This document shows, piece by piece, positions 1 to 6,018 of a stretch of 64,000 nt of DNA. The translations under genes and the position numbers were made by a program. Every line of letters starts with the position of its first letter. Position 1 is the stretch's first letter. The notes below the pieces were generated by a model. The model did not search any database and was not told where the DNA came from. It was given only the letters and a program-made list of their open reading frames with translations. Source of the DNA: a virus; IMG/VR virus record IMGVR_UViG_3300013131_000024, positions 45,858-109,857 of that record, one strand, 5' to 3'.

Positions 1-140
1 TCGCCGAGTTGATTGTTAATGAATGTCTTGAAGTGATTGACAGCAGAAATAGGAAGCAGTTTCATCCAACTTCTATCTGCGGTGAACTATTGTACAATGT
101 TGCAAAAGATGTGAAACAACATTTCGGAGTTGAAGAATGA
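1..140 (+). CDS. C-terminal part of small phage protein (tandem family, copy 1)
   Basis: Partial gene entering from the left edge; the frame from base 3 is open and ends in TGA at 138-140. The visible end contains AELIVNECLEV and finishes QHFGVEE. Both blocks recur in the next genes, so this is the first visible member of a tandem family. The last four bases overlap the next start (ATGA). Function unknown; no catalytic motif is visible. Confidence 0.75.
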   Translation, partial: AELIVNECLEVIDSRNRKQFHPTSICGELLYNVAKDVKQHFGVEE

Positions 141-373
141 ACAAACGATTACTACGCTTATTCAATGAAGCAGGATTCCATCAGCCAGAAATGGAACGAT
201 TGGGAATTGAAGACAAGTTTGAAAAATTCACCGAGTTGATTGTCAGGGAATGTATGGCAATTAACAAAGTAGAAACAATAGCCTTGGATCTACCCGATTA
301 CAATTTAGGTGTGATAGAAGGCTACAGGAGAGCCAGAGAAAATATCAGTATACATTTTGGAGTTGAAGAATGA
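137..373 (+). CDS. small phage protein, tandem family copy 2
   Basis: 78 residues, start overlapping the previous stop (ATGA). It begins MNKRLLRLFNEAGF, has a central KFTELIVRECMAI block and ends IHFGVEE, so it is a paralogue of its neighbours. The conserved ELIV(N/R)EC block followed by HFGVEE looks like a small helical protein. The function is unknown. Proteins of this general appearance are frequent in T4-like marine phages (family knowledge, not checked by search). Confidence 0.8.
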   Translation: MNKRLLRLFNEAGFHQPEMERLGIEDKFEKFTELIVRECMAINKVETIALDLPDYNLGVIEGYRRARENISIHFGVEE

Positions 374-603
374 ACGAACGATTCAAGCAAATAGCCCAAG
401 AAGTGTTTTTCGACGAATCCACTACCGGTAAGCCTGGCCAAAAGATGTATATTTTTGGTGAACTCAAGATGCAAAAGTTCGCCGAGTTGATTGTTAATGA
501 ATGTCTTGAAATCGTAGAAGATGAAGACGATGGTAGTCAGGATACTTTAGCAGTCCGTTGGGCCATGCACAGAATCCGTAAACATTTCGGAGTTGAAGAA
601 TGA
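370..603 (+). CDS. small phage protein, tandem family copy 3
   Basis: 77 residues. It carries KFAELIVNECLEIV at about residues 36-49 and the same RKHFGVEE tail as its neighbours. The DNA encoding the ELIVNECLE block is nearly identical to bases 1-33, indicating recent duplication rather than old divergence. ATGA overlaps exist at both ends, so it is translationally coupled within one operon. Function unknown. Confidence 0.8.
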   Translation: MNERFKQIAQEVFFDESTTGKPGQKMYIFGELKMQKFAELIVNECLEIVEDEDDGSQDTLAVRWAMHRIRKHFGVEE

Positions 604-872
604 ATGAACGATTAAAAAAACTAATGCGGGATCATGGCGTACACAAATACATCAGCGAGGAATGCCAAAGTCGTATTGAGTTGGTCACTAAGTTAGTAGT
701 AGAAGAGTGCGCTCAATTATGCATGAGTCAAGCTGATCGTAGGAACATTCGAGCTGCATTTGACCTACCCGTTGAAAGTAATGTGAAGTATCCTAGTCCT
801 GAAGATCACGGCAGTATAACTTCACAGTACGAAAGAAAATATAATATACCACAAGCAGGAGAAGTAAATTGA
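600..872 (+). CDS. small phage protein, tandem family copy 4 (divergent)
   Basis: 90 residues beginning MNERLKKLMRDHGVH, with a related ELVTKLVVEECAQLC block near residues 27-41. The C-terminal half differs from copies 1-3 and lacks the HFGVEE tail. It is coupled upstream by an ATGA overlap and its stop overlaps the next TTG start. This is the divergent end of the tandem family. Function unknown. Confidence 0.75.
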   Translation: MNERLKKLMRDHGVHKYISEECQSRIELVTKLVVEECAQLCMSQADRRNIRAAFDLPVESNVKYPSPEDHGSITSQYERKYNIPQAGEVN

Positions 873-1273
873 AAATCGGTTTTAGTCTAGGTCGTTGTGT
901 TCGCGATATCGTCAATGGTGAAGTCAGCATAGATGACGTGGCTTTTATTATCACTGCTACCAGTATTCACGATCGCGAACATATTGATCGTGTTATAGAT
1001 GTTTACATTACAGAACCCAATTATCTCTTAGGCTTAGATTATAATAAGTGTCTAGAAACTGCACAGGACCTGTGGGATAGTAATCGTTTGTTGCAGCCAC
1101 GCAAACAAGGCCTGCATAGACACATGCAACCTGAGAACGCTGTCTGGGTTGACATCTTTCCCACGGCACTGAGCAATAACGAATCAGTTAAGAAATCGTG
1201 GGATGCATATAGATTTATGCTACATATGGTAGAGAACGTGGATAATGAAGCCACAGAAGTTTTTAAAACATAG
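869..1273 (+). CDS. hypothetical protein, TTG start
   Basis: 134 residues. The TTG at 869 is chosen because AGGAG lies about 8 bases upstream (aggagaagtaaattg) and there is no suitable ATG before it. It starts MKIGFSLGRCVRDI and contains an acidic and aromatic C-terminal half. No recognised motif or membrane segment. It lies in the same operon as the preceding small genes (4-base overlap). Function unknown. Confidence 0.75.
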   Translation: MKIGFSLGRCVRDIVNGEVSIDDVAFIITATSIHDREHIDRVIDVYITEPNYLLGLDYNKCLETAQDLWDSNRLLQPRKQGLHRHMQPENAVWVDIFPTALSNNESVKKSWDAYRFMLHMVENVDNEATEVFKT

Positions 1274-1281
1274 GAGGCAGT

Positions 1282-1470
1282 ATGGATATAAAAAATGGTT
1301 CGAGATGGGTGGGCACAGAAGGCAGGGTTTTCGTAGTAATTAATAGAACAAACTTAGAAGGTAAAGATTGGATCTATTATAGATCAGAACAACCTGTAGA
1401 TCATTTACCCGAAGAATTCAGCTGTTATGAAGAAAGTTTTCTTGGCAGATTTACACTTTTGCCAGAATGA
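1282..1470 (+). CDS. hypothetical small protein
   Basis: 62 residues starting MDIKNGSRWVGTEGRVF, preceded by a good Shine-Dalgarno (taggaggcagtatg). The beginning resembles a small beta-barrel fold (GSRW...G..F.V), as seen in many short phage proteins, but no named family is recognised. The stop overlaps the next ATG by four bases. Confidence 0.75.
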   Translation: MDIKNGSRWVGTEGRVFVVINRTNLEGKDWIYYRSEQPVDHLPEEFSCYEESFLGRFTLLPE

Positions 1471-1745
1471 TAAATCTAAGATTAGAAATCCTAAATCCCT
1501 GGAGCCGAGATAGATTTAAAAATCTAGGCTCTGTTTCTGGAAAAATCACTCAAAATAAAAGTTGGGAGTTAGAACATACATTCTGCGATAGTGTAATTTT
1601 TGACATAGAATTTAAATTTACAACCAAACAGGATCATGCTGGGTTAGAGTTAGTTTTTGGCATTTTAGGCTACGAAGTTCATTTTAGGATATGCGATAAC
1701 AGGCATTGGGACTATGAAAACGATCGCTGGGCAGTGTATAATTAA
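1467..1745 (+). CDS. hypothetical protein
   Basis: 92 residues, coupled to the previous gene by a 4-base overlap. It is rich in aromatic and charged residues and its C-terminal segment reads HWDYENDRW. No signal peptide, membrane helix or recognised motif. Function unknown. The next gene follows after about 50 bases that contain TATAAT-like stretches without a convincing -35 element. Confidence 0.7.
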   Translation: MINLRLEILNPWSRDRFKNLGSVSGKITQNKSWELEHTFCDSVIFDIEFKFTTKQDHAGLELVFGILGYEVHFRICDNRHWDYENDRWAVYN

Positions 1746-1798
1746 CATATACTATAATTTCAGAGATGATAAGTAATAGTGAATCCAAAGGAGCTGCT

Positions 1799-2368
1799 GT
1801 GTCCAAAAAGTTCGACGATTTTAATGCCGAAGATCGCATCGACATCAAATTACTGGAAAATTCCATACATTTTCTCACAGGTGAAATAGACCAAGAATCT
1901 GTGGATAAATGCATCAAATGGATAACCTACGAAAATTTAGATACTCGATCAGAAAAAATTCTTACTCTTTACATCAATTCCACAGGCGGAGATTTGTATT
2001 CTGCTTTTGCCTTGATTGATGTAATGAAAAACAGTGAACATCCTGTTAGAACTATCGCTATAGGTGCTGTGATGAGTGCGGCATTTTTGATCGCAGCATC
2101 AGGTACCAAAGGACAGAGATTCGCTGCTCGCAATGTCAGTTATATGTGCCACCAATTTACGGAAAATGTTGATGCCAAATATCATGATATTAAGGCCGCG
2201 ATGAAAGGTAATGAAATGTGTAATGATATGATGGTTGCTGTATTGAAGGAAGCTACGGGGTTAGCACCTAGCATTATCAAGAAAAAACTACTGCCCGCCA
2301 GTGATGTGTATCTAACTGCTGATGAAGCTGTAGAATTAAAGATCGCTGACAATATTTTAGAAAGATAA
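1799..2368 (+). CDS. clpP: ClpP-type serine protease
   Basis: ClpP-family peptidase: the proteolytic chamber that degrades proteins fed to it by a Clp ATPase. With the chosen start the protein has 189 residues, a normal ClpP length. The triad is visible: Ser in GAVMSAAF (about residue 93), His in YMCHQF (about 118), Asp in PASDVYLT (about 169), followed by TADEAVELKIAD. The oxyanion-loop sequence STGGD is present. The GTG at 1799 is preferred because AAAGGAG sits 5 bases upstream; an in-frame ATG at 1766 has no ribosome site. No Clp ATPase is in this window, so it probably works with a host ATPase. Phage ClpP proteins may process virion proteins or alter host proteolysis (inference). Confidence 0.92.
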   Translation: MSKKFDDFNAEDRIDIKLLENSIHFLTGEIDQESVDKCIKWITYENLDTRSEKILTLYINSTGGDLYSAFALIDVMKNSEHPVRTIAIGAVMSAAFLIAASGTKGQRFAARNVSYMCHQFTENVDAKYHDIKAAMKGNEMCNDMMVAVLKEATGLAPSIIKKKLLPASDVYLTADEAVELKIADNILER

Positions 2369-2370
2369 AC

Positions 2371-2616
2371 ATGAGCAAAGTAATAGCCATAGACGGCAAA
2401 GCTAAAAAGGATCAAGAGCGGAAAGAATCTATGTTAGAAGTATTGAAAGTCATAGAACAGCAGATAGAAGAAGGCAATATCAAAGAGTTCGTGGCCTGCT
2501 CTATGAACGAAGATGGCAAAGCGCAGGTGCATGCTAGCTGCTTAGATCTCGTAGGCGGCGTGGGCATGTTTGAAGTTGGCAAGCACTTACTGATCGAAAG
2601 CGACAGAATGTTGTAA
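2371..2616 (+). CDS. hypothetical small protein after clpP
   Basis: 81 residues starting MSKVIAIDGKAKKDQE, two bases after the clpP stop, hence co-transcribed. The N-terminal half is highly charged and helical; the C-terminal half has a VGGVGMFEVGKHLL block. No enzyme motif. It is the last gene before a terminator-like hairpin at 2617-2645. Function unknown. Confidence 0.75.
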   Translation: MSKVIAIDGKAKKDQERKESMLEVLKVIEQQIEEGNIKEFVACSMNEDGKAQVHASCLDLVGGVGMFEVGKHLLIESDRML

Positions 2617-2645
2617 AAATGCCACATTATATGGGCATTTTTTCA
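2617..2645 (+). terminator. Rho-independent terminator after clpP operon
   Basis: An AATGCC...GGGCATT stem is followed by a run of T (GGGCATTTTTTC), immediately after the stop of the gene ending at 2616. It closes the left-hand operon. Confidence 0.7.
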
Positions 2646-2743
2646 TTGACAAATAAATAAACAGACAATACAATAGATACATGGTTAGTTGATGTTGTTG
2701 AAAAAGCAACAGCTCTTAATTTTTCCAAAAAGAAAAATAGGGG

Positions 2744-2772
2744 TTGACAACAGAACTAAATATTTGTATACT
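2744..2772 (+). promoter_or_regulatory. sigma70-like promoter
   Basis: TTGACA at 2744-2749, a 17-base spacer and TATACT at 2767-2772. It reads into the 46-codon ORF at 2824 and is bounded downstream by a strong terminator at 2992-3026. Confidence 0.7.
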
Positions 2773-2823
2773 TAGATCATGCGTTGGAAATAGCGCAGAA
2801 ATTTTAAAGGAAAAACAAAGCAA

Positions 2824-2964
2824 ATGAAAACAGTAGGATCGTTATCAAGACATTATTGTATAGCCAAACAGGTAGGCATGCCCACCTCTTGGTCTGCGAT
2901 TAGTCTGTTCAATAATGATCGTACACCAGAGCTATGTCAGGGGTCCATGGAGACGATGAGTTAA
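2824..2964 (+). CDS. small ORF (46 aa) in its own promoter-terminator cassette
   Basis: ATG at 2824 preceded by aaaggaaaaacaaagcaa, a plausible ribosome site. The product begins MKTVGSLSRHYCIAKQVG and ends SMETMS. It lies between a consensus promoter and a consensus terminator, so this short transcript is a discrete unit. It may encode a small regulatory peptide, or the transcript may act as an RNA. No family is recognised. Confidence 0.5.
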   Translation: MKTVGSLSRHYCIAKQVGMPTSWSAISLFNNDRTPELCQGSMETMS

Positions 2965-2991
2965 CGTAAAAATAACTCAAACTTCAAAAGG

Positions 2992-3026
2992 ACCCCAGGA
3001 CTAAACACCCTGGGGTTTTTGTTTTT
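2992..3026 (+). terminator. Rho-independent terminator
   Basis: A perfect GC-rich stem ACCCCAGG / CCTGGGGT with an 8-base loop is followed by TTTTTGTTTTT. One of the strongest terminators in the window. Confidence 0.85.
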
Positions 3027-3038
3027 ATAAGGAGAACT

Positions 3039-3215
3039 ATGCAGTATAATGAAATTGAATTTGATAAGTTGAGTAAGAGAATCGTTGAACAGGCTTACGC
3101 TTCTGCTGGTCAGGTACTAGACGAAGAGCAGAAACGCAAACTTATTCAAGATAAGTTTGACCGAGCCCGTGCCATGCACGAAGCTCAACAGAAGAGTCCA
3201 ATCTACGAAGATTAA
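3039..3215 (+). CDS. hypothetical small protein (58 aa)
   Basis: ATG at 3039 has a strong ribosome site (aaggagaactatg). The product begins MQYNEIEFDKLSKRIVEQ, is highly charged and predicted helical, and ends KSPIYED. No motif recognised. It sits between the terminator at 3026 and the structured non-coding stretch that precedes the tRNA promoter. Confidence 0.65.
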   Translation: MQYNEIEFDKLSKRIVEQAYASAGQVLDEEQKRKLIQDKFDRARAMHEAQQKSPIYED

Positions 3216-3421
3216 GACTCGAGTGTGGATGGGAAACGAGGTCCCAGCGACACACTGTAATAAAAACGTAAACGGGCGGCCTAGTGGATGGAATCCCTCT
3301 TGTGGGACTAAAAATACTAGCGTAATTAAGCATTCCCCATTCGCCCTGCGACGGCGTCTAAAATCATAGAGGAGAATGCTTAATTACACACTCTCCTACT
3401 CCATTTGACAAGGAGGACAGG
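3216..3421 (+). other. non-coding, strongly structured segment before tRNA array
   Basis: No convincing gene. Nested hairpins are visible: GTGTG (3223) with CACAC (3251) enclosing TGGGA with TCCCA. Next comes an ATCCC/GGGA element near 3290-3310. Then a 14-bp perfect inverted repeat GTAATTAAGCATTC (3322-3335) pairs with GAATGCTTAATTAC (3374-3387). It could be a regulatory RNA, a processed leader or a recombination site; no family is recognised. Confidence 0.5.
3322..3387. repeat. 14-bp perfect inverted repeat
   Basis: Arms 3322-3335 and 3374-3387 are exact reverse complements, separated by 38 bases. They end 35 bases before the -35 box of the tRNA promoter. Confidence 0.85.
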
Positions 3422-3450
3422 TTGACATAGTCTACGGAGAGTGTTATAAT
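3422..3450 (+). promoter_or_regulatory. consensus sigma70-like promoter of tRNA array
   Basis: TTGACA at 3422-3427, a 17-base spacer and TATAAT at 3445-3450. The predicted start falls a few bases before tRNA-Tyr (3459). This perfect consensus probably drives the first block of tRNAs with host RNA polymerase. Confidence 0.85.
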
Positions 3451-3458
3451 ATGTCTTT

Positions 3459-3545
3459 GGAGGTGTGTGCCGAGCGGCGAAGGCAAGTGACTGTAAATCA
3501 CCCACATCAGAAACACCGTAGGTTCGATTCCTACCGCCTCCACCA
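3459..3545 (+). tRNA. trnY: tRNA-Tyr (GTA)
   Basis: 7-bp acceptor GGAGGTG/CGCCTCC, anticodon loop CTGTAAA giving GTA, long variable arm as expected for bacterial Tyr, encoded CCA. First gene of the array. Confidence 0.93.
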
Positions 3546-3551
3546 AAATTT

Positions 3552-3626
3552 GGTCCTATAGTTTATCGGTTAGAATAATGGCCTGTCACGCCGTAGGGAC
3601 GAGTTCGATTCTCGTTGGGACCGCCA
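3552..3626 (+). tRNA. trnD: tRNA-Asp (GTC)
   Basis: Acceptor GGTCCTA/TGGGACC with discriminator G, anticodon GTC in CTGTCAC, T-arm with GTTCGATTC, encoded CCA. Confidence 0.93.
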
Positions 3627-3635
3627 AAGTTTTAT

Positions 3636-3713
3636 TCCGGGATACCGTTCTAGGTGAGGCGGGTCTGACTGTTAATCAGAAATAGATTGGTTCGAATCCA
3701 ATTCCCGGAGCCA
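3636..3713 (+). tRNA. trnN: tRNA-Asn (GTT)
   Basis: Acceptor TCCGGGA/TCCCGGA, discriminator G, anticodon GTT in CTGTTAA, encoded CCA. Followed by a homing endonuclease gene. Confidence 0.92.
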
Positions 3714-3728
3714 TTTGAAAGGTAGAGT

Positions 3729-3736
3729 GATAAATA
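3729..3736 (+). promoter_or_regulatory. late-promoter-like motif GATAAATA
   Basis: Matches the T4-type late -10 element (TATAAATA) at 7 of 8 positions, 30 bases upstream of the HNH gene at 3767. Only the motif is seen; activity is inferred. Confidence 0.4.
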
Positions 3737-3766
3737 AATATGTAAAATATTTTAAGGCTCTACCAT

Positions 3767-4210
3767 ATGAATTATAAGGGAACAAAAGACAAGACTTATG
3801 TCTGTCAGCATTGTAAAACAGAGTTTGGTTTTAAAGGTTATAGTAGCAATCATAAATTTTGCAGTTTAGATTGTTCTTATGCTTATCAATCAGCTCGAAA
3901 AGAAAGTTTAAAAGAGCATCGATATCAAAAATGGTTATCCGGAAAAGATATTGGTGTTAAAAATCCTCGTAAATTAATTAGAGATTTTTTAATTATACGC
4001 GATGGATATAGATGTAGTTGTTGTGGAATTGATAGTTGGAATGGTAAAGAAATAACACTCTGGACAGATCATATCGACGGAGATGCTACTAATAATCACC
4101 CAACTAACTTTAGATTAATCTGTCCTAACTGCGATAGCCAATCAGATACGTTTGGCGGCAAAAATTACGGTAAAGGAAGAAAATCTAGAGGTTTACCACA
4201 ATATGGTTAA
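3767..4210 (+). CDS. HNH homing-type endonuclease
   Basis: 147 residues. The N-terminal zinc ribbon reads CQHC ... FCSLDC, then a basic linker, then an HNH nuclease core: CSCCGI, DHIDGDATNN, NFRLICPNC. The DHxxG...N...N arrangement and paired CxxC motifs identify the HNH fold. Such genes are mobile and often lie in or beside phage tRNA genes. This one sits between tRNA-Asn and tRNA-Glu without interrupting either. No intron is evident, so it is a free-standing homing-type nuclease. A late-like motif lies upstream. Confidence 0.88.
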   Translation: MNYKGTKDKTYVCQHCKTEFGFKGYSSNHKFCSLDCSYAYQSARKESLKEHRYQKWLSGKDIGVKNPRKLIRDFLIIRDGYRCSCCGIDSWNGKEITLWTDHIDGDATNNHPTNFRLICPNCDSQSDTFGGKNYGKGRKSRGLPQYG

Positions 4211-4221
4211 GTAAAATTAAT

Positions 4222-4296
4222 GCACCGTTCGTCTATCGGTTAGGACACCCGCCTTTCACGCAGGTAAGAGGAGTTCGATTCTCCTACGGTGTACCA
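4222..4296 (+). tRNA. trnE: tRNA-Glu (TTC)
   Basis: Acceptor GCACCGT/ACGGTGT (one G-U), anticodon TTC in CTTTCAC, encoded CCA. Confidence 0.92.
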
Positions 4297-4303
4297 GTTT
4301 TAT

Positions 4304-4379
4304 GCGGCATTAGTACAGTTGGTAGTACATCTGCTTGCCAAGCAGAAGGTCACCAGTTCGAGCCTGGTATGCCGCTCCA
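4304..4379 (+). tRNA. trnG: tRNA-Gly (GCC)
   Basis: Acceptor GCGGCAT/ATGCCGC, anticodon GCC in TTGCCAA, T-arm GTTCGAGCC, encoded CCA. Confidence 0.92.
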
Positions 4380-4387
4380 AAGTTTTT

Positions 4388-4486
4388 GCCTCTGTAGCTT
4401 AATGGTAAAGAAGGGAGCTTATACCTCCCCAAAGCACAGGCCAGATAAGCCTGAGTGTGCAGGTTCGAGTCCTGCCAGAGGCACCA
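4388..4486 (+). tRNA. tRNA with anticodon TAT (Ile) and abnormally long variable arm
   Basis: Acceptor GCCTCTG/CAGAGGC, discriminator A and encoded CCA. The anticodon stem GGGAG/CTCCC closes a 7-base loop CTTATAC, giving TAT (AUA, Ile). The variable region is about 29 bases with its own CAGGC/GCCTG hairpin, typical of Ser/Leu/Tyr tRNAs, not Ile. The T-arm is normal. Either an unusual class II Ile tRNA or an insertion in the variable loop. Confidence 0.7.
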
Positions 4487-4492
4487 GTTAAT

Positions 4493-4569
4493 GGCTCCGT
4501 AGTTCAGTCCGGCAGAACGTTGGTCTCCAAAACCAAATGTCGGTGGTTCAAATCCATCCGGGGTCGCCA
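4493..4569 (+). tRNA. trnW: tRNA-Trp (CCA)
   Basis: Acceptor GGCTCCG/CGGGGTC, anticodon CCA in CTCCAAA with stem TTGGT/ACCAA, discriminator G, encoded CCA. Confidence 0.92.
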
Positions 4570-4575
4570 AATGAT

Positions 4576-4652
4576 GTGAGGGTGCCAGAGAGGCCTAATG
4601 GCGCAGTCTGCAAAACTGTTGTTCGTCGGTTCGAATCCGACTCCTCACTCCA
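4576..4652 (+). tRNA. trnC: tRNA-Cys (GCA)
   Basis: Acceptor GTGAGGG/TCCTCAC, discriminator T (typical Cys U73), anticodon GCA in CTGCAAA, encoded CCA. Confidence 0.92.
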
Positions 4653-4656
4653 GAAT

Positions 4657-4737
4657 GCCCCTATGGCCAAATTGGTAAAGGCGGCTCTCTCAAAAGGAGT
4701 GTCATAACTATCGGTTCGAATCCGATTAGGGGCACCA
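4657..4737 (+). tRNA. trnL: tRNA-Leu (CAA)
   Basis: Acceptor GCCCCTA/TAGGGGC, Leu-type D-arm (GGCCAAATTGGTAAAGGC), anticodon loop CTCAAAA giving CAA, encoded CCA. The variable region is short for Leu (about 9 bases), so the isotype is slightly less sure. Confidence 0.8.
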
Positions 4738-4745
4738 AAGATTAT

Positions 4746-4835
4746 GGAAGTGTGGCAGAGCCCGGCTTAATGCACCTGTCTTGAAAACAGACGATCCGAA
4801 AGGGTCCGTGAGTTCGAATCTCACCGCTTCCACCA
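4746..4835 (+). tRNA. trnS: tRNA-Ser (TGA)
   Basis: Acceptor GGAAGTG/CGCTTCC, anticodon TGA in CTTGAAA, long variable arm, encoded CCA. Confidence 0.92.
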
Positions 4836-4839
4836 AATT

Positions 4840-4913
4840 GCCCGGATAGTTAAATGGTATAACGGTCGCTTGATAAGCGATTATTCCAAGTTCAATTCTT
4901 GGTCTGGGCACCA
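4840..4913 (+). tRNA. trnI: tRNA-Ile (GAT)
   Basis: Acceptor GCCCGGA/TCTGGGC, anticodon GAT in TTGATAA, encoded CCA. The next 134 bases to tRNA-Lys hold only mini-ORFs of 16 codons or fewer with ribosome-site-like AAGGAG/AGGAG and no supported gene. Confidence 0.92.
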
Positions 4914-5047
4914 ACCTTAAGGAGAACGCAAAATGGGGCGGTCGCAGTTTTACTCTTGCTGGTAGTATTGATATATTATATTGACAAAAATTTAAAATAG
5001 GAGAATGTTATGGAAAGTGATAAATCTGACAAAGGTCCCAAACCTTT

Positions 5048-5122
5048 GGGGGTGTGGTGAAATGGTATCACAGCAGACTTTTAATCTGCCAATTTCGGGT
5101 TCGAGTCCCGGCGCCCCTACCA
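5048..5122 (+). tRNA. trnK: tRNA-Lys (TTT)
   Basis: Acceptor GGGGGTG/CGCCCCT, anticodon TTT in CTTTTAA, discriminator A, encoded CCA whose last bases begin an inverted repeat. Confidence 0.92.
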
Positions 5123-5190
5123 TATAAAAACACATTCTCTGCTGGGCATGAATCAGATTCTCTAGCGGGTATGAATGTGTTTCTATATGG
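5120..5190. repeat. 18-bp inverted repeat between tRNA-Lys and tRNA-Met
   Basis: Arms 5120-5137 and 5173-5190 are reverse complements with one mismatch (CCATATAaAAACACATTC versus CCATATAgAAACACATTC). Inside the loop two 19-base direct repeats (5135-5153 and 5158-5176) share 15 positions. The arms end exactly on the flanking tRNA CCA end and acceptor start. It could present a processing signal or be a remnant of a mobile element. Confidence 0.75.
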
Positions 5191-5263
5191 TAATGTAGCA
5201 TAACGGTAGTGCAGCACCTTCATACGGTGCCCAGTGAAAGTTCGACTCTTTCCATTACCACCA
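5189..5263 (+). tRNA. tRNA with CAT anticodon (Met, or Ile2)
   Basis: Acceptor GGTAATG/CATTACC, anticodon CAT in TTCATAC with stem GCACC/GGTGC, encoded CCA. Elongator Met versus lysidine-modified Ile cannot be decided from sequence alone. Confidence 0.85.
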
Positions 5264-5278
5264 GGATTAAATAAGTGT

Positions 5279-5524
5279 ATGAAAGAGCTACTGAAAAATC
5301 TGCCGCAGCTATTGGCTGCGATGCCAGAGCTAGTAAAGTACTTAAAATACATTCCAATCCTCATGATCCTCGCGGGCCTTGGCTACGGAGTAGTCTACTT
5401 CGTCCAGAATCGCAAGGATCCATATCAATGCGTTAACAATCACGTCTTTGAACAGTTGAGATTAGACAGCGATGTCTATGTGTTCAAAGGCGGAACTTGT
5501 ATCGATGCCAAAGATTTAAAATAA
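5279..5524 (+). CDS. small single-pass membrane protein
   Basis: 81 residues from the ATG at 5279. A longer in-frame start at 5234 would lie inside tRNA-Met and is rejected. An amphipathic N-terminus (MKELLKNLPQLLAAMPELV) is followed by one hydrophobic helix, about residues 22-40 (YIPILMILAGLGYGVVYFV). A cysteine-containing tail of about 40 residues follows. It is likely anchored in the inner membrane; two tail cysteines could form a disulfide. It lies between tRNA genes on the same strand. Function unknown. Confidence 0.65.
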   Translation: MKELLKNLPQLLAAMPELVKYLKYIPILMILAGLGYGVVYFVQNRKDPYQCVNNHVFEQLRLDSDVYVFKGGTCIDAKDLK

Positions 5525-5529
5525 ACTGT

Positions 5530-5603
5530 TGGGGTGTAGTGTAATGGTAACACCACAGACTTTGACTCTGTAATTCTAGGTTCGAGCCCTAGCACCCCTG
5601 CCA
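5530..5603 (+). tRNA. trnQ: tRNA-Gln (TTG)
   Basis: Acceptor TGGGGTG/CACCCCT with an open first pair (weak U1-72 pair is common in Gln), anticodon TTG in CTTTGAC, discriminator G, encoded CCA. Starts 5 bases after the preceding stop. Confidence 0.88.
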
Positions 5604-5604
5604 T

Positions 5605-5678
5605 GCTCTTATAGTTAAATGGCAGAACACATCCTTGGTAAGGATGCGATACAAGTTCGATTCTTGTTAGGAGCACCA
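5605..5678 (+). tRNA. trnT: tRNA-Thr (GGT)
   Basis: Acceptor GCTCTTA/TAGGAGC, anticodon GGT in TTGGTAA with stem CATCC/GGATG, encoded CCA. Only one base separates it from tRNA-Gln. Confidence 0.92.
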
Positions 5679-5682
5679 TATT

Positions 5683-5757
5683 CGGCCTGTAGCTCAGTGG
5701 AAGAGTTCTGGTCTTCGAAACCAGCAGTCGGGAGTTCGAATCTCTCCAGGCCGGCCA
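5683..5757 (+). tRNA. trnR: tRNA-Arg (TCG)
   Basis: Acceptor CGGCCTG/CAGGCCG, discriminator G, anticodon TCG in CTTCGAA with stem CTGGT/ACCAG, encoded CCA. Confidence 0.92.
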
Positions 5758-5772
5758 TTTAAGGAGAAAACT

Positions 5773-5979
5773 ATGAAACCAACTTTATTCAAGAATCGTT
5801 TCAATAACGAGCGTTTTATCTGCGACAACCCTCGCTTGACCGAAAACATCGACGGTGTTGAATATGTTGTGGTCCATCGTCCTAATGAGCATCGTGAATT
5901 TAAAATGCGTCGTGATGCACTAGAAAAAATTAATGCGCCTGTAGCTCAGTCGGACCAGAGCACTACGCTACGAACGTAG
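5773..5979 (+). CDS. hypothetical protein running into a tRNA gene
   Basis: 68 residues with a good ribosome site (aaggagaaaactatg). It begins MKPTLFKNRFNNERF and contains DGVEYVVVHRPNEHREF. The last 15 codons are read from the tRNA-Arg (ACG) gene (tail APVAQSDQSTTLRT). The natural C-terminus may therefore have been replaced when the tRNA was inserted, or the dual use is real. No recognised function. Confidence 0.65.
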   Translation: MKPTLFKNRFNNERFICDNPRLTENIDGVEYVVVHRPNEHREFKMRRDALEKINAPVAQSDQSTTLRT

Positions 5980-6012
5980 GGGTCGGAGGTTCGAATCCTT
6001 CCAGGCGTGCCA
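5935..6012 (+). tRNA. trnR: tRNA-Arg (ACG)
   Basis: Acceptor GCGCCTG/CAGGCGT, anticodon ACG in CTACGAA with stem CTACG/CGTAG, discriminator G, encoded CCA. Overlaps the 3' end of the upstream CDS by 45 bases. Confidence 0.92.
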
Positions 6013-6018
6013 AACAAT

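Noticed and set aside
4931-5060. Mini-ORFs of 10 and 16 codons with AGGAG upstream between tRNA-Ile and tRNA-Lys
   Set aside because: Too short, one runs into tRNA-Lys, and no conservation evidence is available.
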